From the NCBI GenBank assembly GCA_965219405.1, contig OZ244736.1, forward strand, positions 1,736,001-1,800,000: DNA of 64,000 nucleotides, written 5' to 3'. The position numbers were made by a program, and so were the translations under genes. This DNA comes from VXMO01 sp965219405 (GTDB lineage Bacteria; Chloroflexota; Dehalococcoidia; UBA6926). The notes under the pieces are model-generated. The model was not told where the DNA came from. It saw only the letters and a list, made by a program, of their open reading frames with translations, and ran no database searches. Shown here in pieces: positions 16,019 through 25,043 of this stretch; the first letter of the stretch is position 1, and the number at the start of each line of letters is the position of its first letter.

Positions 16019-18409
16019 TCAGATGACGTGAACGTACCGGAGGATAACCGTGTCTCCCGATTCAAAAGCCACCTCAAGGCGGCTCGGCATAGAGGCCAGC
16101 AGCCTGTCCGCCGTGTCCTCACCAAAGTCACTACGCTCCAACGATCCGACAAAGACGTAGTCGATGCCGTAGAACTCGAGCCTGAGTTTCAGTTGATCCT
16201 CAGTGAGAGCTTCCCCTTCCGGCACAGTTCCTCCGCGGTAGATCTCTTCGGTATCTTCAATGCGCTTCCCCACCAATTCCGTACCGCCACGCCATTGGAT
16301 CTCATGCCCAAGCCAACCGATAGTCGTCGGCAAGCCCGTGATTGCGGAAACGCGTCCGTAGTCCGAATAGTCGTCGCCGAACGCCTCGAGCACGTGGTCG
16401 CCGGAGTCGGCATTGTCCAGTAGCCAGTCGATTGCCACGGCATCATCGGGGAATCGATCACGGTACGTTGCGAGTCCGTCCAGTTGAACGCTGGTGGACG
16501 GCGAGCCCTCAATGCGTTCCGCTGCGCCAAGAGGGCCATAGGCGGCACCGACAAGCAACAGGGCAATCCCGCCCGCCCCTGCCACCACCACTACGCCTCC
16601 CACTGGCAAAGCTGCACGCACTCCCTGCGCAATTGCCCATGCAGTGCCTATGCCCGTCGCGATTGCCAGCAACGTCCACACCTGGTAATGCACCTTGAAG
16701 ACGGTGTTCATGCGAACGCCGAATGAGTCCCAGACGTAGAACACCTCCGTAATGACGATGCCCATCGCGGCTGCGGCCACCAACAGGCACGCAAACTGGG
16801 TTCCCTGTGGCAGAGGGCCGCCCTCCCGTCCGGTCGGCAGCACCGCGAGGAATCCAATTGCCGCCAACGCCATTGCGGGCGCGGCCACAAGCCAGCGCAC
16901 ACCCACATCGGTCACTGTGGGCGCATCAACGGGGATTGGAGCGTCATGAGGCAGGAGAGTCCACCCAATCACGATGAATGTCCAAAGAATGAGCGGGAGA
17001 GCAGCCAGGAACGTGACGGCACCCAAGTACAGATTCGATACGTCCCTGTGTCTCAGCCGGGTGACGGCGAATACGGCGGGCGGGAGAATGGCCAGTGCCA
17101 TCGGGCCCCATATGCGCGCATAGTGGCTGAGCTCAGTGCCGGATGCATGCACGGGCAGGACACCCCGCACGCCGCTGCTCACGGTCAGGTAGAACGGGGA
17201 AAATAGCGCCAGGGAGAGGATGGCGATCGCTGCTGCCGGGATCACGATGTCGAGAGTCGTCTGCTTGCTCAACAAGCCCTGCCCGAGCCCCTCTTCTCGC
17301 AGCCGCCTCGCCTTGATGGCAACTATTAGCAGCAGAACGTACGCCAACCAGTCCCAGGTGTTGATAAAGCCAAGCGCCCCGACAATCAGCGCGGTCAGGA
17401 AGAGTTCACCGGCGCGCTGTCTCGGCCATGACATGTCCGGGGCGTCCGGCTTGCACAGCCACGCAAACGCCACGGTGAGGGCAAGCAGGACGAATGGCAG
17501 CGACATAACATGCGGATGGAGATCGCCCAGCAAGAAGCTGAATGCGGGGAATTCATCGATGGGAGAAAGCACGCCCGGATCCTCGATGATGCGCGTGGAA
17601 TCCCACCACCAGAAGCTGAATCCCGTCGCCCCTTCCAACGAAAGCGCTTCCGTTAGCGCTCGTATCCCGCCGCTCAGATTGCCCGCAATCAGCAGCGTAA
17701 TGACGGCCGAGACGCCGCCAACAACCGCAAGAACATCGAGCCGCGGCGGCGGCACCCGAGTAATTCCGGCTCTCAGCACTGCGTTCATTGTCAGTGAAAA
17801 TGCGGAGACGGCCGTGAGGGCAAAGAGCGTGATGAATGCGAGGTTGTAACCCGTTGTAGCCACTGCGCCGGTGAGTCGCGCCGGAATGCTGAAGATCAGG
17901 TAGCCAAAGTGGTAGTAACTGATGGAATGATCGGCCAGCCAAGGGTCGGCTGCGGGAAACGTCGAACTGCGGAGGGAACTTGCAAGAAATGCCAGGTCCA
18001 TCGGCTGCTCGGTTGTGAGACCGGTGATAGCCGTAGAAATGGTGATGTCCGGCGCGAGGACGCGAAAGGTGGCAAACAGAACGAACGCGACCAGGAAGAC
18101 GGCCTCGCTCGCCACAAGCAGCCGCCAGCGACTGCGGACAAAGTCGACCATCTCTTCACGGTTTTGTCGCGCTAATACGAAGCTCGCGCCGAGCAAAAGG
18201 GCAAGGACGGCCAGCAGGGAGAGTAGCCCATTATCCAGGACTCTTGCGGTGACGAGGGCCCAGTAGGCATAGGCCAGCACAAGAATACCCAAGACCTTGG
18301 AGACCCCATAGCCGCGGTCCGGCAGGTCACGGAAGAACGGGAACGCCCAGGCAAAGCCGGCCGCGCCAATGACCTGAATGAGGACGAGCCAGAGAACCAG
18401 GTGGAGCAT
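16019..18409 (-). CDS. DUF2298-domain membrane protein
   Basis: Large polytopic protein, 796 residues, of the DUF2298 (YYY-signature) family. The hallmark is EQPMDLAFLASSLRS ... PWLADHSISYYHFGYL near residues 135-180. Roughly 16 hydrophobic segments are followed by a soluble C-terminal domain with SDYGRVSAITGLPTTIGWLGHE and FYGIDYVFVGSLE. The family pairs with TIGR03663 proteins in Chloroflexota and is thought to belong to surface glycosylation; the enzymatic step is not established. It begins 27 bases after ftsY and precedes the Agl23-like gene. Confidence 0.85.
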   Translation of the reverse strand: MLHLVLWLVLIQVIGAAGFAWAFPFFRDLPDRGYGVSKVLGILVLAYAYWALVTARVLDNGLLSLLAVLALLLGASFVLARQNREEMVDFVRSRWRLLVASEAVFLVAFVLFATFRVLAPDITISTAITGLTTEQPMDLAFLASSLRSSTFPAADPWLADHSISYYHFGYLIFSIPARLTGAVATTGYNLAFITLFALTAVSAFSLTMNAVLRAGITRVPPPRLDVLAVVGGVSAVITLLIAGNLSGGIRALTEALSLEGATGFSFWWWDSTRIIEDPGVLSPIDEFPAFSFLLGDLHPHVMSLPFVLLALTVAFAWLCKPDAPDMSWPRQRAGELFLTALIVGALGFINTWDWLAYVLLLIVAIKARRLREEGLGQGLLSKQTTLDIVIPAAAIAILSLALFSPFYLTVSSGVRGVLPVHASGTELSHYARIWGPMALAILPPAVFAVTRLRHRDVSNLYLGAVTFLAALPLILWTFIVIGWTLLPHDAPIPVDAPTVTDVGVRWLVAAPAMALAAIGFLAVLPTGREGGPLPQGTQFACLLVAAAAMGIVITEVFYVWDSFGVRMNTVFKVHYQVWTLLAIATGIGTAWAIAQGVRAALPVGGVVVVAGAGGIALLLVGAAYGPLGAAERIEGSPSTSVQLDGLATYRDRFPDDAVAIDWLLDNADSGDHVLEAFGDDYSDYGRVSAITGLPTTIGWLGHEIQWRGGTELVGKRIEDTEEIYRGGTVPEGEALTEDQLKLRLEFYGIDYVFVGSLERSDFGEDTADRLLASMPSRLEVAFESGDTVILRYVHVI

Positions 18410-18436
18410 GGGAGAATACTCCGAGCGCTCGCGCCT

Positions 18437-19345
18437 TTACGCGAGGAGCGCCGTCACGAACGCTTGGGCATCGAACGGCTCCAGGTCGTCGAGCCCCTCG
18501 CCGGTGCCGATATATGTCACGGGGACTCCGAACTCTCGCCGCACAGCGATCGCAATGCCCCCCTTGGAGGTGCCATCGACCTTGGTCAGGATTACGCCGT
18601 CCACACCAACGGCCCCCATGAACTCACGTGCCTGCGAAAGGCCGTTCTGCCCCGTCGTGGCGTCAATCACCAAGAGCACACTGATGTCCGCCGGGTCCAC
18701 GGCTCGTTCCACCACGCGCCGCACCTTGCGCAGCTCATCCATCAGCGAGGTCTTGGTCTGCAAGCGTCCGGCGGTGTCAATGATGACGGTGTCCACGCCA
18801 CGGGATTTGGCAGCGGCAACACCATCAAAAGCCACCGCGCCGGGGTCTGCGCCATGCTGTTGCGCAATGACGGGCGCGCCGATTCGCTCACCCCATATCT
18901 GCAACTGTTCGATGGCCGCCGCACGGAAAGTGTCCCCCGCCACCAACAAGACGCGCCGATTCTCCGTCATCTCGCGGCGGGCAAGCTTGGCGATGCTGGT
19001 TGTCTTGCCGCTGCCGTTCACGCCAACTACGAGGATGACACGGGGAGTACCCGATGCTGTTTGAGCTGAGGCGGGTGATGCACCGTTTACCGCAACGTCC
19101 ACGAGTTCAGCCGCAAGGGCATCACGCAGATCGCCCGGTTTCGCGCCGCGAATCTTTTCGACGCGATCGCGGGTGTTGGAGATGAGCTCTTCGCTCAGGT
19201 CGAGACCGACATCTGCGCCGATCAGCGCCTCCTCGAGCTCGTCCCACACCTCCGGCGGAATCGAATTCCTGCCGAAAATGTTTGTGACACGGCCGAACCA
19301 CGCCCGCTTGGTTCTGCCAAGACCCTTTTCGATGGATGAAGCCAC
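18437..19345 (-). CDS. ftsY: Signal recognition particle receptor FtsY
   Basis: SRP receptor GTPase that docks ribosome-SRP complexes at the membrane. About 302 residues: an N-domain (helical bundle, from about residue 15) and a G-domain with G1 GVNGSGKTTSIAKLA, DTFRAAAIEQL, G3 DTAGRLQTK and G4 TKVDGTSKGG. The acidic A-domain of longer FtsY proteins is missing, as in many compact bacterial forms. The GTG at 19345 with an upstream GGCGGAAG fits best; the frame extends further into hisD but without a convincing start. It lies 16 bases after hisD. Confidence 0.95.
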   Translation of the reverse strand: MASSIEKGLGRTKRAWFGRVTNIFGRNSIPPEVWDELEEALIGADVGLDLSEELISNTRDRVEKIRGAKPGDLRDALAAELVDVAVNGASPASAQTASGTPRVILVVGVNGSGKTTSIAKLARREMTENRRVLLVAGDTFRAAAIEQLQIWGERIGAPVIAQQHGADPGAVAFDGVAAAKSRGVDTVIIDTAGRLQTKTSLMDELRKVRRVVERAVDPADISVLLVIDATTGQNGLSQAREFMGAVGVDGVILTKVDGTSKGGIAIAVRREFGVPVTYIGTGEGLDDLEPFDAQAFVTALLA

Positions 19346-19361
19346 AGGAGTGTTCTTCCGC

Positions 19362-20702
19362 CTAGTCCGCTGAATCCACGGCGGTCTCGGCATCCATGCG
19401 AATTTCGAGCGCGTTGGCGTGCGCGACAAGACCTTCCGCCCGTGCGATGGCGATGCCGCTCGGTCCCAGGGCCTGCAGCCGCTCCTCCGGCACAGATACG
19501 AGGCTGGTCACCTTGAGGAATTCAAAGACGTTGACTGGGGAACTGTACCGAGCTGCGCCGCCCGTCGGCATGGAGTGGCTTGGCCCTGCGATGTAGTCCG
19601 CCAGCACCTCGGGCGAGTGCTCGCCCACAAAGATGCCGCCCGCGTTGCGCAGGCGGGGGATCAGCGCGTGCGGATCCTGCGTCATGATGCAGAGGTGTTC
19701 AGGCGCGAAAGCGTTGCAGAAGTCGGCAATCTCATCGTCAGAGTCGACGATGACAAACCCGCCGGTCTGCGTTGAAAGATGCGCCGGAGAATTCTCCGGC
19801 AGGTCTCGCAGTTGGCGCTCCAGTTCCCTGCCCGTCCGTGTCGCCATTCGTTCTGAGGTTGTCACCATCACCACGCGTGCCTCGGGGTCGTGCTCCGCTT
19901 GCGCCAGCAGGTCTGCCGCGCACAACGCCGGATCGGAGCGATCGTCCGCGATGACCAGCGTTTCCGTCGCGCCCTGCAGGGAATCAACGCCCACGACACC
20001 ATAGACGGCTTTCTTGGCCAGCTGCACGAGGAGATTGCCGGGACCGAAAATCTTGTCTACCTGCGGCACTGAGTCCGTGCCCAGCGCGAACGCAGCGACG
20101 CCCTGCGGTCCGCCGACACGAAACACACGATTGATGCGCGCGATGCTGCATGCAACGAGCGTCACCGGGGCAACGATGCCGTTGGCCCGTGCGGGCGTTG
20201 TGACGAATATCTCCGGCACGTTGGCAACGCGGGCGGGGATACCGATCATCAGAACGGTGGACGGGTACGCAGCCCGGCCGCCAGGCACGTAGATGCCGGC
20301 GCGCTGCACGGGGCGGATAAGTTGGCCAACGCCCCGCTCAAAATCCATCCAGCCGGTTCGCGACTGCTGCGCGTGAAACGCTTCGATTTCTTCCGCCGCC
20401 TTGTGCATCGCATCGATGACGTGGGTATCCACGCTGTCGTAGGCGCGGGCGATTACTTGCTGCGTCACCTCAAGCGCGGAAAGTTCTACGCCATCGAATT
20501 TGCGGGCAAGTTCCCGGATGCCCTCATCGCCGTCCACGCGCACCATCTCGATGACGCGTCGCACGCCCTCCTCAGGGGAAATCCTCTCACCGAACGCCCC
20601 CTCAAGAAACGAGAGTGTGGATTCTGACGCCTGCGGATTTAGCCATGGGTTGGCCGTAATCAGCCCGGCCCTGGCCTCCTCAAGTCCGCGAAAGGTCTTC
20701 AT
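19362..20702 (-). CDS. hisD: Histidinol dehydrogenase
   Basis: Catalyses the last two steps of histidine synthesis, oxidising histidinol to histidine with two NAD+. 446 residues, normal for the family. Characteristic segments: GIYVPGGRAAYPSTVLM, KIFGPGNLLVQLAKK, DLLAQAEHDPEA and AFAPEHL, ending with the zinc/catalytic GPSHSMPTGGAARY. Its start overlaps the phospholipase-C-like gene by four bases. hisG lies two genes upstream; hisB and hisC are about 20 kb away, so the histidine genes are split. Confidence 0.96.
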   Translation of the reverse strand: MKTFRGLEEARAGLITANPWLNPQASESTLSFLEGAFGERISPEEGVRRVIEMVRVDGDEGIRELARKFDGVELSALEVTQQVIARAYDSVDTHVIDAMHKAAEEIEAFHAQQSRTGWMDFERGVGQLIRPVQRAGIYVPGGRAAYPSTVLMIGIPARVANVPEIFVTTPARANGIVAPVTLVACSIARINRVFRVGGPQGVAAFALGTDSVPQVDKIFGPGNLLVQLAKKAVYGVVGVDSLQGATETLVIADDRSDPALCAADLLAQAEHDPEARVVMVTTSERMATRTGRELERQLRDLPENSPAHLSTQTGGFVIVDSDDEIADFCNAFAPEHLCIMTQDPHALIPRLRNAGGIFVGEHSPEVLADYIAGPSHSMPTGGAARYSSPVNVFEFLKVTSLVSVPEERLQALGPSGIAIARAEGLVAHANALEIRMDAETAVDSAD

Positions 20703-21463
20703 GCGAGGATCTCCTCCGCGTGCTTAACCGACTGCTCCATCGCTATCATTTTGTGCTTCTGAATGATGTCACGGGGGACACGGTCATAGACACGATCAAG
20801 CATCTCCTGCGGATCGGCCATCAATTGTTCAACCTCCACACCGTCAAGGTCGGGATCATCCAGGTAACGCGAGATAAAGCGCGGAAATTCCTCCCACGTG
20901 CCGGGCAGTGTCAGGACGCGGCCCGCCACAAAGGCGCTCCATTCCTGCAAAACGTTCTGCGAGATAAACGAGTCAGGCACGCCGTCAATGATGCTATTTG
21001 AAGCGATAATGTTCCTCTGCCAATCAGTCAATTGCTCGCGGTTGCCGCGTATACCAACCTCCAGTTCATATTGCATGGCACGATCCAGGATGTTCTTCGT
21101 CGGCTCAGCACCAAGATACTCATCATCCTCAAAAAAGGGGCGGTAGACGTTGACGATCCACGCCTCGTCCGCAGCAAGGTGGCTTGCGTAACCAACAAGG
21201 AATGCAGTCAATGCCCAGTCATCCTCCGGGGATCGAGAGACAAGGTCAGGTAGTGCCATTTTCATGCCGCGAAAGCCGTCTCCCGCTCTGCTCTCGGTGA
21301 GGTGGAAATAGTGCGTGTCCTCGCGCGGCTCTCGGGTCATCACACGGCGGTCAGGCGCAGTTGAGCCAAGCAGCGCGGGCCCAATGTGCTCCCGAAGTTC
21401 GTCAATACCCAGTTCGCCCACTAGTTCCTGGATAATGCTCAGGTGTACTGCCAGCATCGGCAT
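20699..21463 (-). CDS. Zinc-dependent phospholipase C-like protein
   Basis: A 254-residue all-helical protein resembling the zinc-dependent phospholipase C / S1-P1 nuclease-like family. Likely metal ligands: AVHLS at the N-terminus, THYFHLTE near residue 50, and SHLAADEAW near residue 95, in the usual order. There is no signal peptide, so a cytoplasmic hydrolase or a non-enzymatic relative is possible. It sits between hisG (14-base gap) and hisD (four-base overlap), so it is expressed with histidine genes although no link to that pathway is known. Family assignment is moderate. Confidence 0.6.
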   Translation of the reverse strand: MPMLAVHLSIIQELVGELGIDELREHIGPALLGSTAPDRRVMTREPREDTHYFHLTESRAGDGFRGMKMALPDLVSRSPEDDWALTAFLVGYASHLAADEAWIVNVYRPFFEDDEYLGAEPTKNILDRAMQYELEVGIRGNREQLTDWQRNIIASNSIIDGVPDSFISQNVLQEWSAFVAGRVLTLPGTWEEFPRFISRYLDDPDLDGVEVEQLMADPQEMLDRVYDRVPRDIIQKHKMIAMEQSVKHAEEILA

Positions 21464-21477
21464 AGGATCGACACCCG

Positions 21478-22494
21478 TTAGCGGAGCGGCAGTTCCGGCG
21501 GCTCGCCGAAATGCTGCGTGAGGGGAAATGCGATGACGTCCGTCGCCCCAATCGTCCGCAGTGATTCAGTCGCGACGAGTTGCTCGGTCTGCTGATGATT
21601 GATGACGAACGACACGGAAAACCACTGTTGCCCGTTGTCGCTGTCGAGGCTCTCACGCGTAACCACCGGGGCTATCGTGGGCCCCTTCAGTCCTACACTG
21701 CCCAAAGACGGCAGATCGAAAAGCTTGCGGGCAACATCTTCGGGGGTATTTCCGGGAACGTTGGCCATGACTACATAGCGCCCTTCTGCGTTGAGATTGG
21801 CCTGGATGTACTCAAGCACCAGCCAGGCAGACTGCACGGCCTGATCGTCATAGACTTCCTTGTTCACGCAGGCGACAAGCGCAGCGCTCGAGTTCAGTAT
21901 CGGCCGAGGTGGATTGCCCAAACGCAGGCCGGTCAACGAATGGGCCGAAAGCGTCGATCCCGTGACAACGACATCTGCAATCAAGTCAGCCGCGCCCAGG
22001 CGTGGCAGCAACTCGTGCGAACCCTGGAACAATCTTACTCCCTTGCCGGAGATGCCGTGAGCCTCCATGTAGTTCTGCGTGAGGCCGGGATACTTGGTGG
22101 CGACGCGCAGATCCCGACCTAGTTGCCGGGCCCATCCCGTTAGATCGCCGACCGGAATATCCCCGGAATCGCCAAACCGACGGCTGGGCGCAGCCAACAT
22201 CAGTCGACTGTGTCCGAATCCAAGATCAGGGATGAGGCATGACACGTTCTCCAGGCCGGTCAGGCTTTTCTCTTCAAACCAGTCGCGTCCGGTGATGCCC
22301 AGATGCGCGCCGCCCTCAGCAACGATGGACGGAATATCATCCGGCCTGAGAAAGACGGCCTCGCACTCAGGAATGTCGCGCACCTCTTCGACAAGGCCGG
22401 TCCCACGGCGGGACACGTGGATGCCGCACGCGTTGAGCATTGTCAGCGTGTCGTTTGCCAGTCGATTGTTACTGGGGAGAGCCAGCCGTAGCAC
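21478..22494 (-). CDS. hisG: ATP phosphoribosyltransferase HisG (with C-terminal regulatory domain)
   Basis: First enzyme of histidine synthesis, joining ATP and PRPP. About 338 residues: the catalytic periplasmic-binding-like fold (LRLALPSNNRL at the start, LGITGRDW, VATKYPGLTQNY, and the PRPP-binding region DVVVTGSTLSAH) plus a C-terminal HisG_C-like domain (from about residue 250) typical of the long form that binds histidine as feedback inhibitor. No HisZ partner is needed for this form. The GTG at 22494, preceded by GAGGCGAGGCGAAC, was chosen over an upstream ATG because the conserved fold begins exactly there. Confidence 0.92.
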   Translation of the reverse strand: MLRLALPSNNRLANDTLTMLNACGIHVSRRGTGLVEEVRDIPECEAVFLRPDDIPSIVAEGGAHLGITGRDWFEEKSLTGLENVSCLIPDLGFGHSRLMLAAPSRRFGDSGDIPVGDLTGWARQLGRDLRVATKYPGLTQNYMEAHGISGKGVRLFQGSHELLPRLGAADLIADVVVTGSTLSAHSLTGLRLGNPPRPILNSSAALVACVNKEVYDDQAVQSAWLVLEYIQANLNAEGRYVVMANVPGNTPEDVARKLFDLPSLGSVGLKGPTIAPVVTRESLDSDNGQQWFSVSFVINHQQTEQLVATESLRTIGATDVIAFPLTQHFGEPPELPLR

Positions 22495-22594
22495 GTTCGC
22501 CTCGCCTCTATCCACATGTGCCGCAATCGTCACATGGCCGCGGCACGCCAAATCATCATGTGTTCGTTCTTGTAGATTCTAGCGTAGGCCAAAC

Positions 22595-23203
22595 TCAGAA
22601 CAAAACGTCACCCACAACGGGGAGATTCTCGATAAAGTCCACGCCGTAGTAGCCGGCAATCGCGATAGCGGTCACAAGGATTAGCTTGCCCGCCGCCACG
22701 ATGAGCAGAAAGCGCCCCAGTGGATAGCGAATCGCGCCTGCCCACACGCCTGCAAAGTCAAACGGTAGAGGGGTGGCCGCAAAGACGAAAATCGCCCAGC
22801 CACGCCATCGCTCCCCCATTGTTTCAAGCCTCCTGTACCACCTGCTCTCATCAATAATTGATGAGCCGCCGCGGCCGGCCATGTAGGCGGTAATTTCCCC
22901 CAGCGCGGCACCCGCCGCGCCAAAGAGTCCGATCAGCAGGGGGTTGAGCGTGCCGGAGACGGCGAAAATGACCGCATGGCCGGGCACGGGAAACAACACG
23001 ACCGTCGCGCTGTTGATGAGTTGCAGCAGGAAGACACCGAGGTATCCCCAGTCGCCGAGCCCCTCGACGAAGCTCGCGTAGCGAATGAGCAGCACGATGA
23101 CTGCGATCGAGATAACGAGCGCTCCACCAAGTTGGAGCGCTGCAACTAGGCGATTCTCTCGCCGCTGAGCGCCGGGAGACGCCGCCGTGGTGTTGTCCAT
23201 CAC
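22595..23203 (-). CDS. DedA/VTT-domain membrane protein
   Basis: A 202-residue membrane protein of the DedA/SNARE-associated (VTT) family, with five or six hydrophobic segments. Family features: FPVPGHAVIFAVSG, the glycine-rich GAAGAALGEITAYMAGRGG, and TPLPFDFAGVWAGAIRYP. VTT proteins scramble or flip lipids, including undecaprenyl phosphate in some bacteria; the cargo here is not known. It overlaps birA by four bases and lies 100 bases upstream of hisG. The lipid-carrier link would fit the surface-glycan genes further along this run. Confidence 0.85.
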   Translation of the reverse strand: MMDNTTAASPGAQRRENRLVAALQLGGALVISIAVIVLLIRYASFVEGLGDWGYLGVFLLQLINSATVVLFPVPGHAVIFAVSGTLNPLLIGLFGAAGAALGEITAYMAGRGGSSIIDESRWYRRLETMGERWRGWAIFVFAATPLPFDFAGVWAGAIRYPLGRFLLIVAAGKLILVTAIAIAGYYGVDFIENLPVVGDVLF

Positions 23204-23982
23204 CTCAACGTCACGTCGCCCGCGTGAACGACTTTGCGCTGTCCGTCATCGGTCTGAACGACCAGCGCGCCGCTTGGCTCAACATCCAACGCCAAGCCCT
23301 CAAACGTCGAGTCACTGCCGGACACCTTCACGCGATTACCAAGGTTGACGAGAGCCGAACGCCATTGGACAAACACATCGTCGCCCTCCTGCACGGCCAT
23401 GTACAGCGCGTCCATCTCTTCCAACAGGGCGCAGAGCAGATCAAGGCGAGGGACCTCACTGCCCGTTTCCCTGCTGAGGCTGGTGGACGCTTCTGCAATC
23501 TCCGGGATGGAGGCTGTGTCCCAATTGACGTTGACGCCGATGCCTGCGACGGCGAACTGATCTTCTTCCGACTCCCCGCGCACGACCTCCACAAGGATGC
23601 CGCAGGTCTTGCGGCCACCGATGAGGATGTCGTTCGGCCACTTGATTTCCGGGTTGAGCTCCGGACAAACGCGGCGGATGGCTCGCGGAACGGCAAGAGC
23701 GCAGATCATCGACAATGACGGCAACAAGTCCGCACTCGGCCTCAACAGGATGGAGACGAGCAGAGACGACCCCGGAGGCGCAATCCACGTGCGGCGAAAT
23801 CGCCCTCTGCCGCGTGTCTGCTCATCAGCCGTGATGGTCAAGCCCTCTGCAGTCCCTGCCCGCCCGGCCGCGGATACGTCGTCTTGCGTGGAGTGCGTCA
23901 CCGGCAAATGCCGATACTCTGCGCCGATGATTCGTGTTGTGAGCCGCTGCTTGACCTCGGATTCATTCAGGACATCTGGCAT
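23200..23982 (-). CDS. birA: Biotin--[acetyl-CoA-carboxylase] ligase
   Basis: Attaches biotin to the carrier protein of biotin-dependent carboxylases through biotinyl-AMP. About 260 residues. Catalytic segment: TADEQTRGRGRFRRTW (the GRGRxGR-like biotinyl-AMP loop) and IKWPNDILIGGRKTCGILVE; a small C-terminal SH3-like domain follows. There is no N-terminal DNA-binding winged helix, so this is a class I enzyme without repressor function. The ATG at 23982 was preferred to a GTG 51 bases upstream. First gene of the ten-gene minus-strand run and divergent from the aldo/keto reductase. Confidence 0.92.
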   Translation of the reverse strand: MPDVLNESEVKQRLTTRIIGAEYRHLPVTHSTQDDVSAAGRAGTAEGLTITADEQTRGRGRFRRTWIAPPGSSLLVSILLRPSADLLPSLSMICALAVPRAIRRVCPELNPEIKWPNDILIGGRKTCGILVEVVRGESEEDQFAVAGIGVNVNWDTASIPEIAEASTSLSRETGSEVPRLDLLCALLEEMDALYMAVQEGDDVFVQWRSALVNLGNRVKVSGSDSTFEGLALDVEPSGALVVQTDDGQRKVVHAGDVTLR

Positions 23983-24034
23983 AAAGATTTGTTCTCCCCA
24001 TGGGATGACAGCGGCATCAGGTATCCGCTCCACC

Positions 24035-24040
24035 TATAAT
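24035..24040 (+). promoter_or_regulatory. Perfect -10 hexamer upstream of the aldo/keto reductase
   Basis: TATAAT, about 47 bases before the aldo/keto reductase ATG, in the short divergent region with birA. No clear -35. Confidence 0.45.
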
Positions 24041-24086
24041 GATGCATATCGTTGCGACGCATTGTTGCGGGGGGAGTGGGGATTTC

Positions 24087-25034
24087 ATGGAATATCGTCG
24101 ATTGGGCAATTCGGGCCTGCACGTTTCAGCAGTCGGTTTGGGAACAAACAACTTTGGCAGACGGCTTGAATACGAATGGAGCGAGATCGTTATCAAATCG
24201 TCGCTCGATAACGGGATCAACTTTATCGACACGGCCAACATCTACAGCATGGGAGAGTCCGAGGAGCACATCGGCAGGGCTCTCGTGGGCAACCGCGAGG
24301 CGGCAATTGTCGCCACCAAGGGGGGCGGGCAGATGCGGCAGGGCCCGCATGGCAGCGGCAACTCCCGCAAGCACATCACGAGCGAAGTGGAAGCGAGCCT
24401 CAAGCGGCTTCAGACCGACTACATCGATCTCTACCAGATCCACTTCCCGGACAATGACACACCCATCGAGGAGACCTTGCGGGCTCTGGATGACCTGATC
24501 CGCGCCGGAAAGATCCTCTACATCGGCAGCTCCAATTTCGCGGTCTGGCAGGAGGTGGAGGCCGCGTGGTCGAGCCGGCATCTGGGCCTCAACAGCTTCG
24601 TCAGTTCGCAGCCGGAGTACAGCCTCATCAACCGCGACGTGGAGCGGGAGTTGATCTCCTTCGCCGTGAAGTACAACATCGGGATCATCCCCTATTTCCC
24701 CCTCGCGGGCGGCGTGCTCACCGGCAAGTACACGCAGGGCCAGGAGCCGCCGGAGGGCACGCGGATGTCCACCACGCCGGCGAACTTCCGCGGCCGCTTC
24801 ATGAATGAGAGGACGTTTGCCATCGCCGACGTGGTCACAAAGTTCGCGGAGGAGAGGGGCCATACGACAGTTGAACTCGCCATCGCGTGGCTACTGGCCC
24901 AGCCGCAGGTGTCGAGTGTTATCGCGGGCGCGACACGGCCTGAACAGGTGGAGGCGAACGCCAAGGCTGCCGATTGGACGCTGACGGCTGGTGAGGTGGC
25001 GGAACTGAACGAGAAGCTGGCGGCGCTCGGCTAG
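24087..25034 (+). CDS. Aldo/keto reductase
   Basis: NAD(P)H-dependent oxidoreductase of the aldo/keto reductase superfamily, 316 residues, (beta/alpha)8 barrel. The tetrad is complete: Asp and Tyr in FIDTANIYSMG, Lys in VATKGGG and His in LYQIHFPD. Cofactor-binding segment: SSVIAGATRPEQVEAN near residue 285. It resembles the YghZ/potassium-channel-beta-like branch. The ATG at 24087 follows GGGGGGAGTGGGG; an earlier ATG at 24039 lacks a ribosome site. Single-gene unit; physiological substrate unknown. Confidence 0.92.
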   Translation: MEYRRLGNSGLHVSAVGLGTNNFGRRLEYEWSEIVIKSSLDNGINFIDTANIYSMGESEEHIGRALVGNREAAIVATKGGGQMRQGPHGSGNSRKHITSEVEASLKRLQTDYIDLYQIHFPDNDTPIEETLRALDDLIRAGKILYIGSSNFAVWQEVEAAWSSRHLGLNSFVSSQPEYSLINRDVERELISFAVKYNIGIIPYFPLAGGVLTGKYTQGQEPPEGTRMSTTPANFRGRFMNERTFAIADVVTKFAEERGHTTVELAIAWLLAQPQVSSVIAGATRPEQVEANAKAADWTLTAGEVAELNEKLAALG

Positions 25035-25043
25035 CGAAAGGGC

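Noticed and set aside
15991..16152. N-terminal extension of the Agl23-like protein into the DUF2298 gene
   Set aside because: The extra 54 residues are Arg/Trp-rich, overlap the upstream gene and lack family similarity; the ATG at 15990 is better placed.
18437..19429. A longer FtsY with 28 extra N-terminal residues
   Set aside because: The extension overlaps hisD and is not the acidic A-domain expected for a longer FtsY.
22552..22594. Possible ribosomal frameshift or missing gene between dedA-like and hisG
   Set aside because: The 100-base gap to the chosen hisG start is simple non-coding sequence with no conserved frame.
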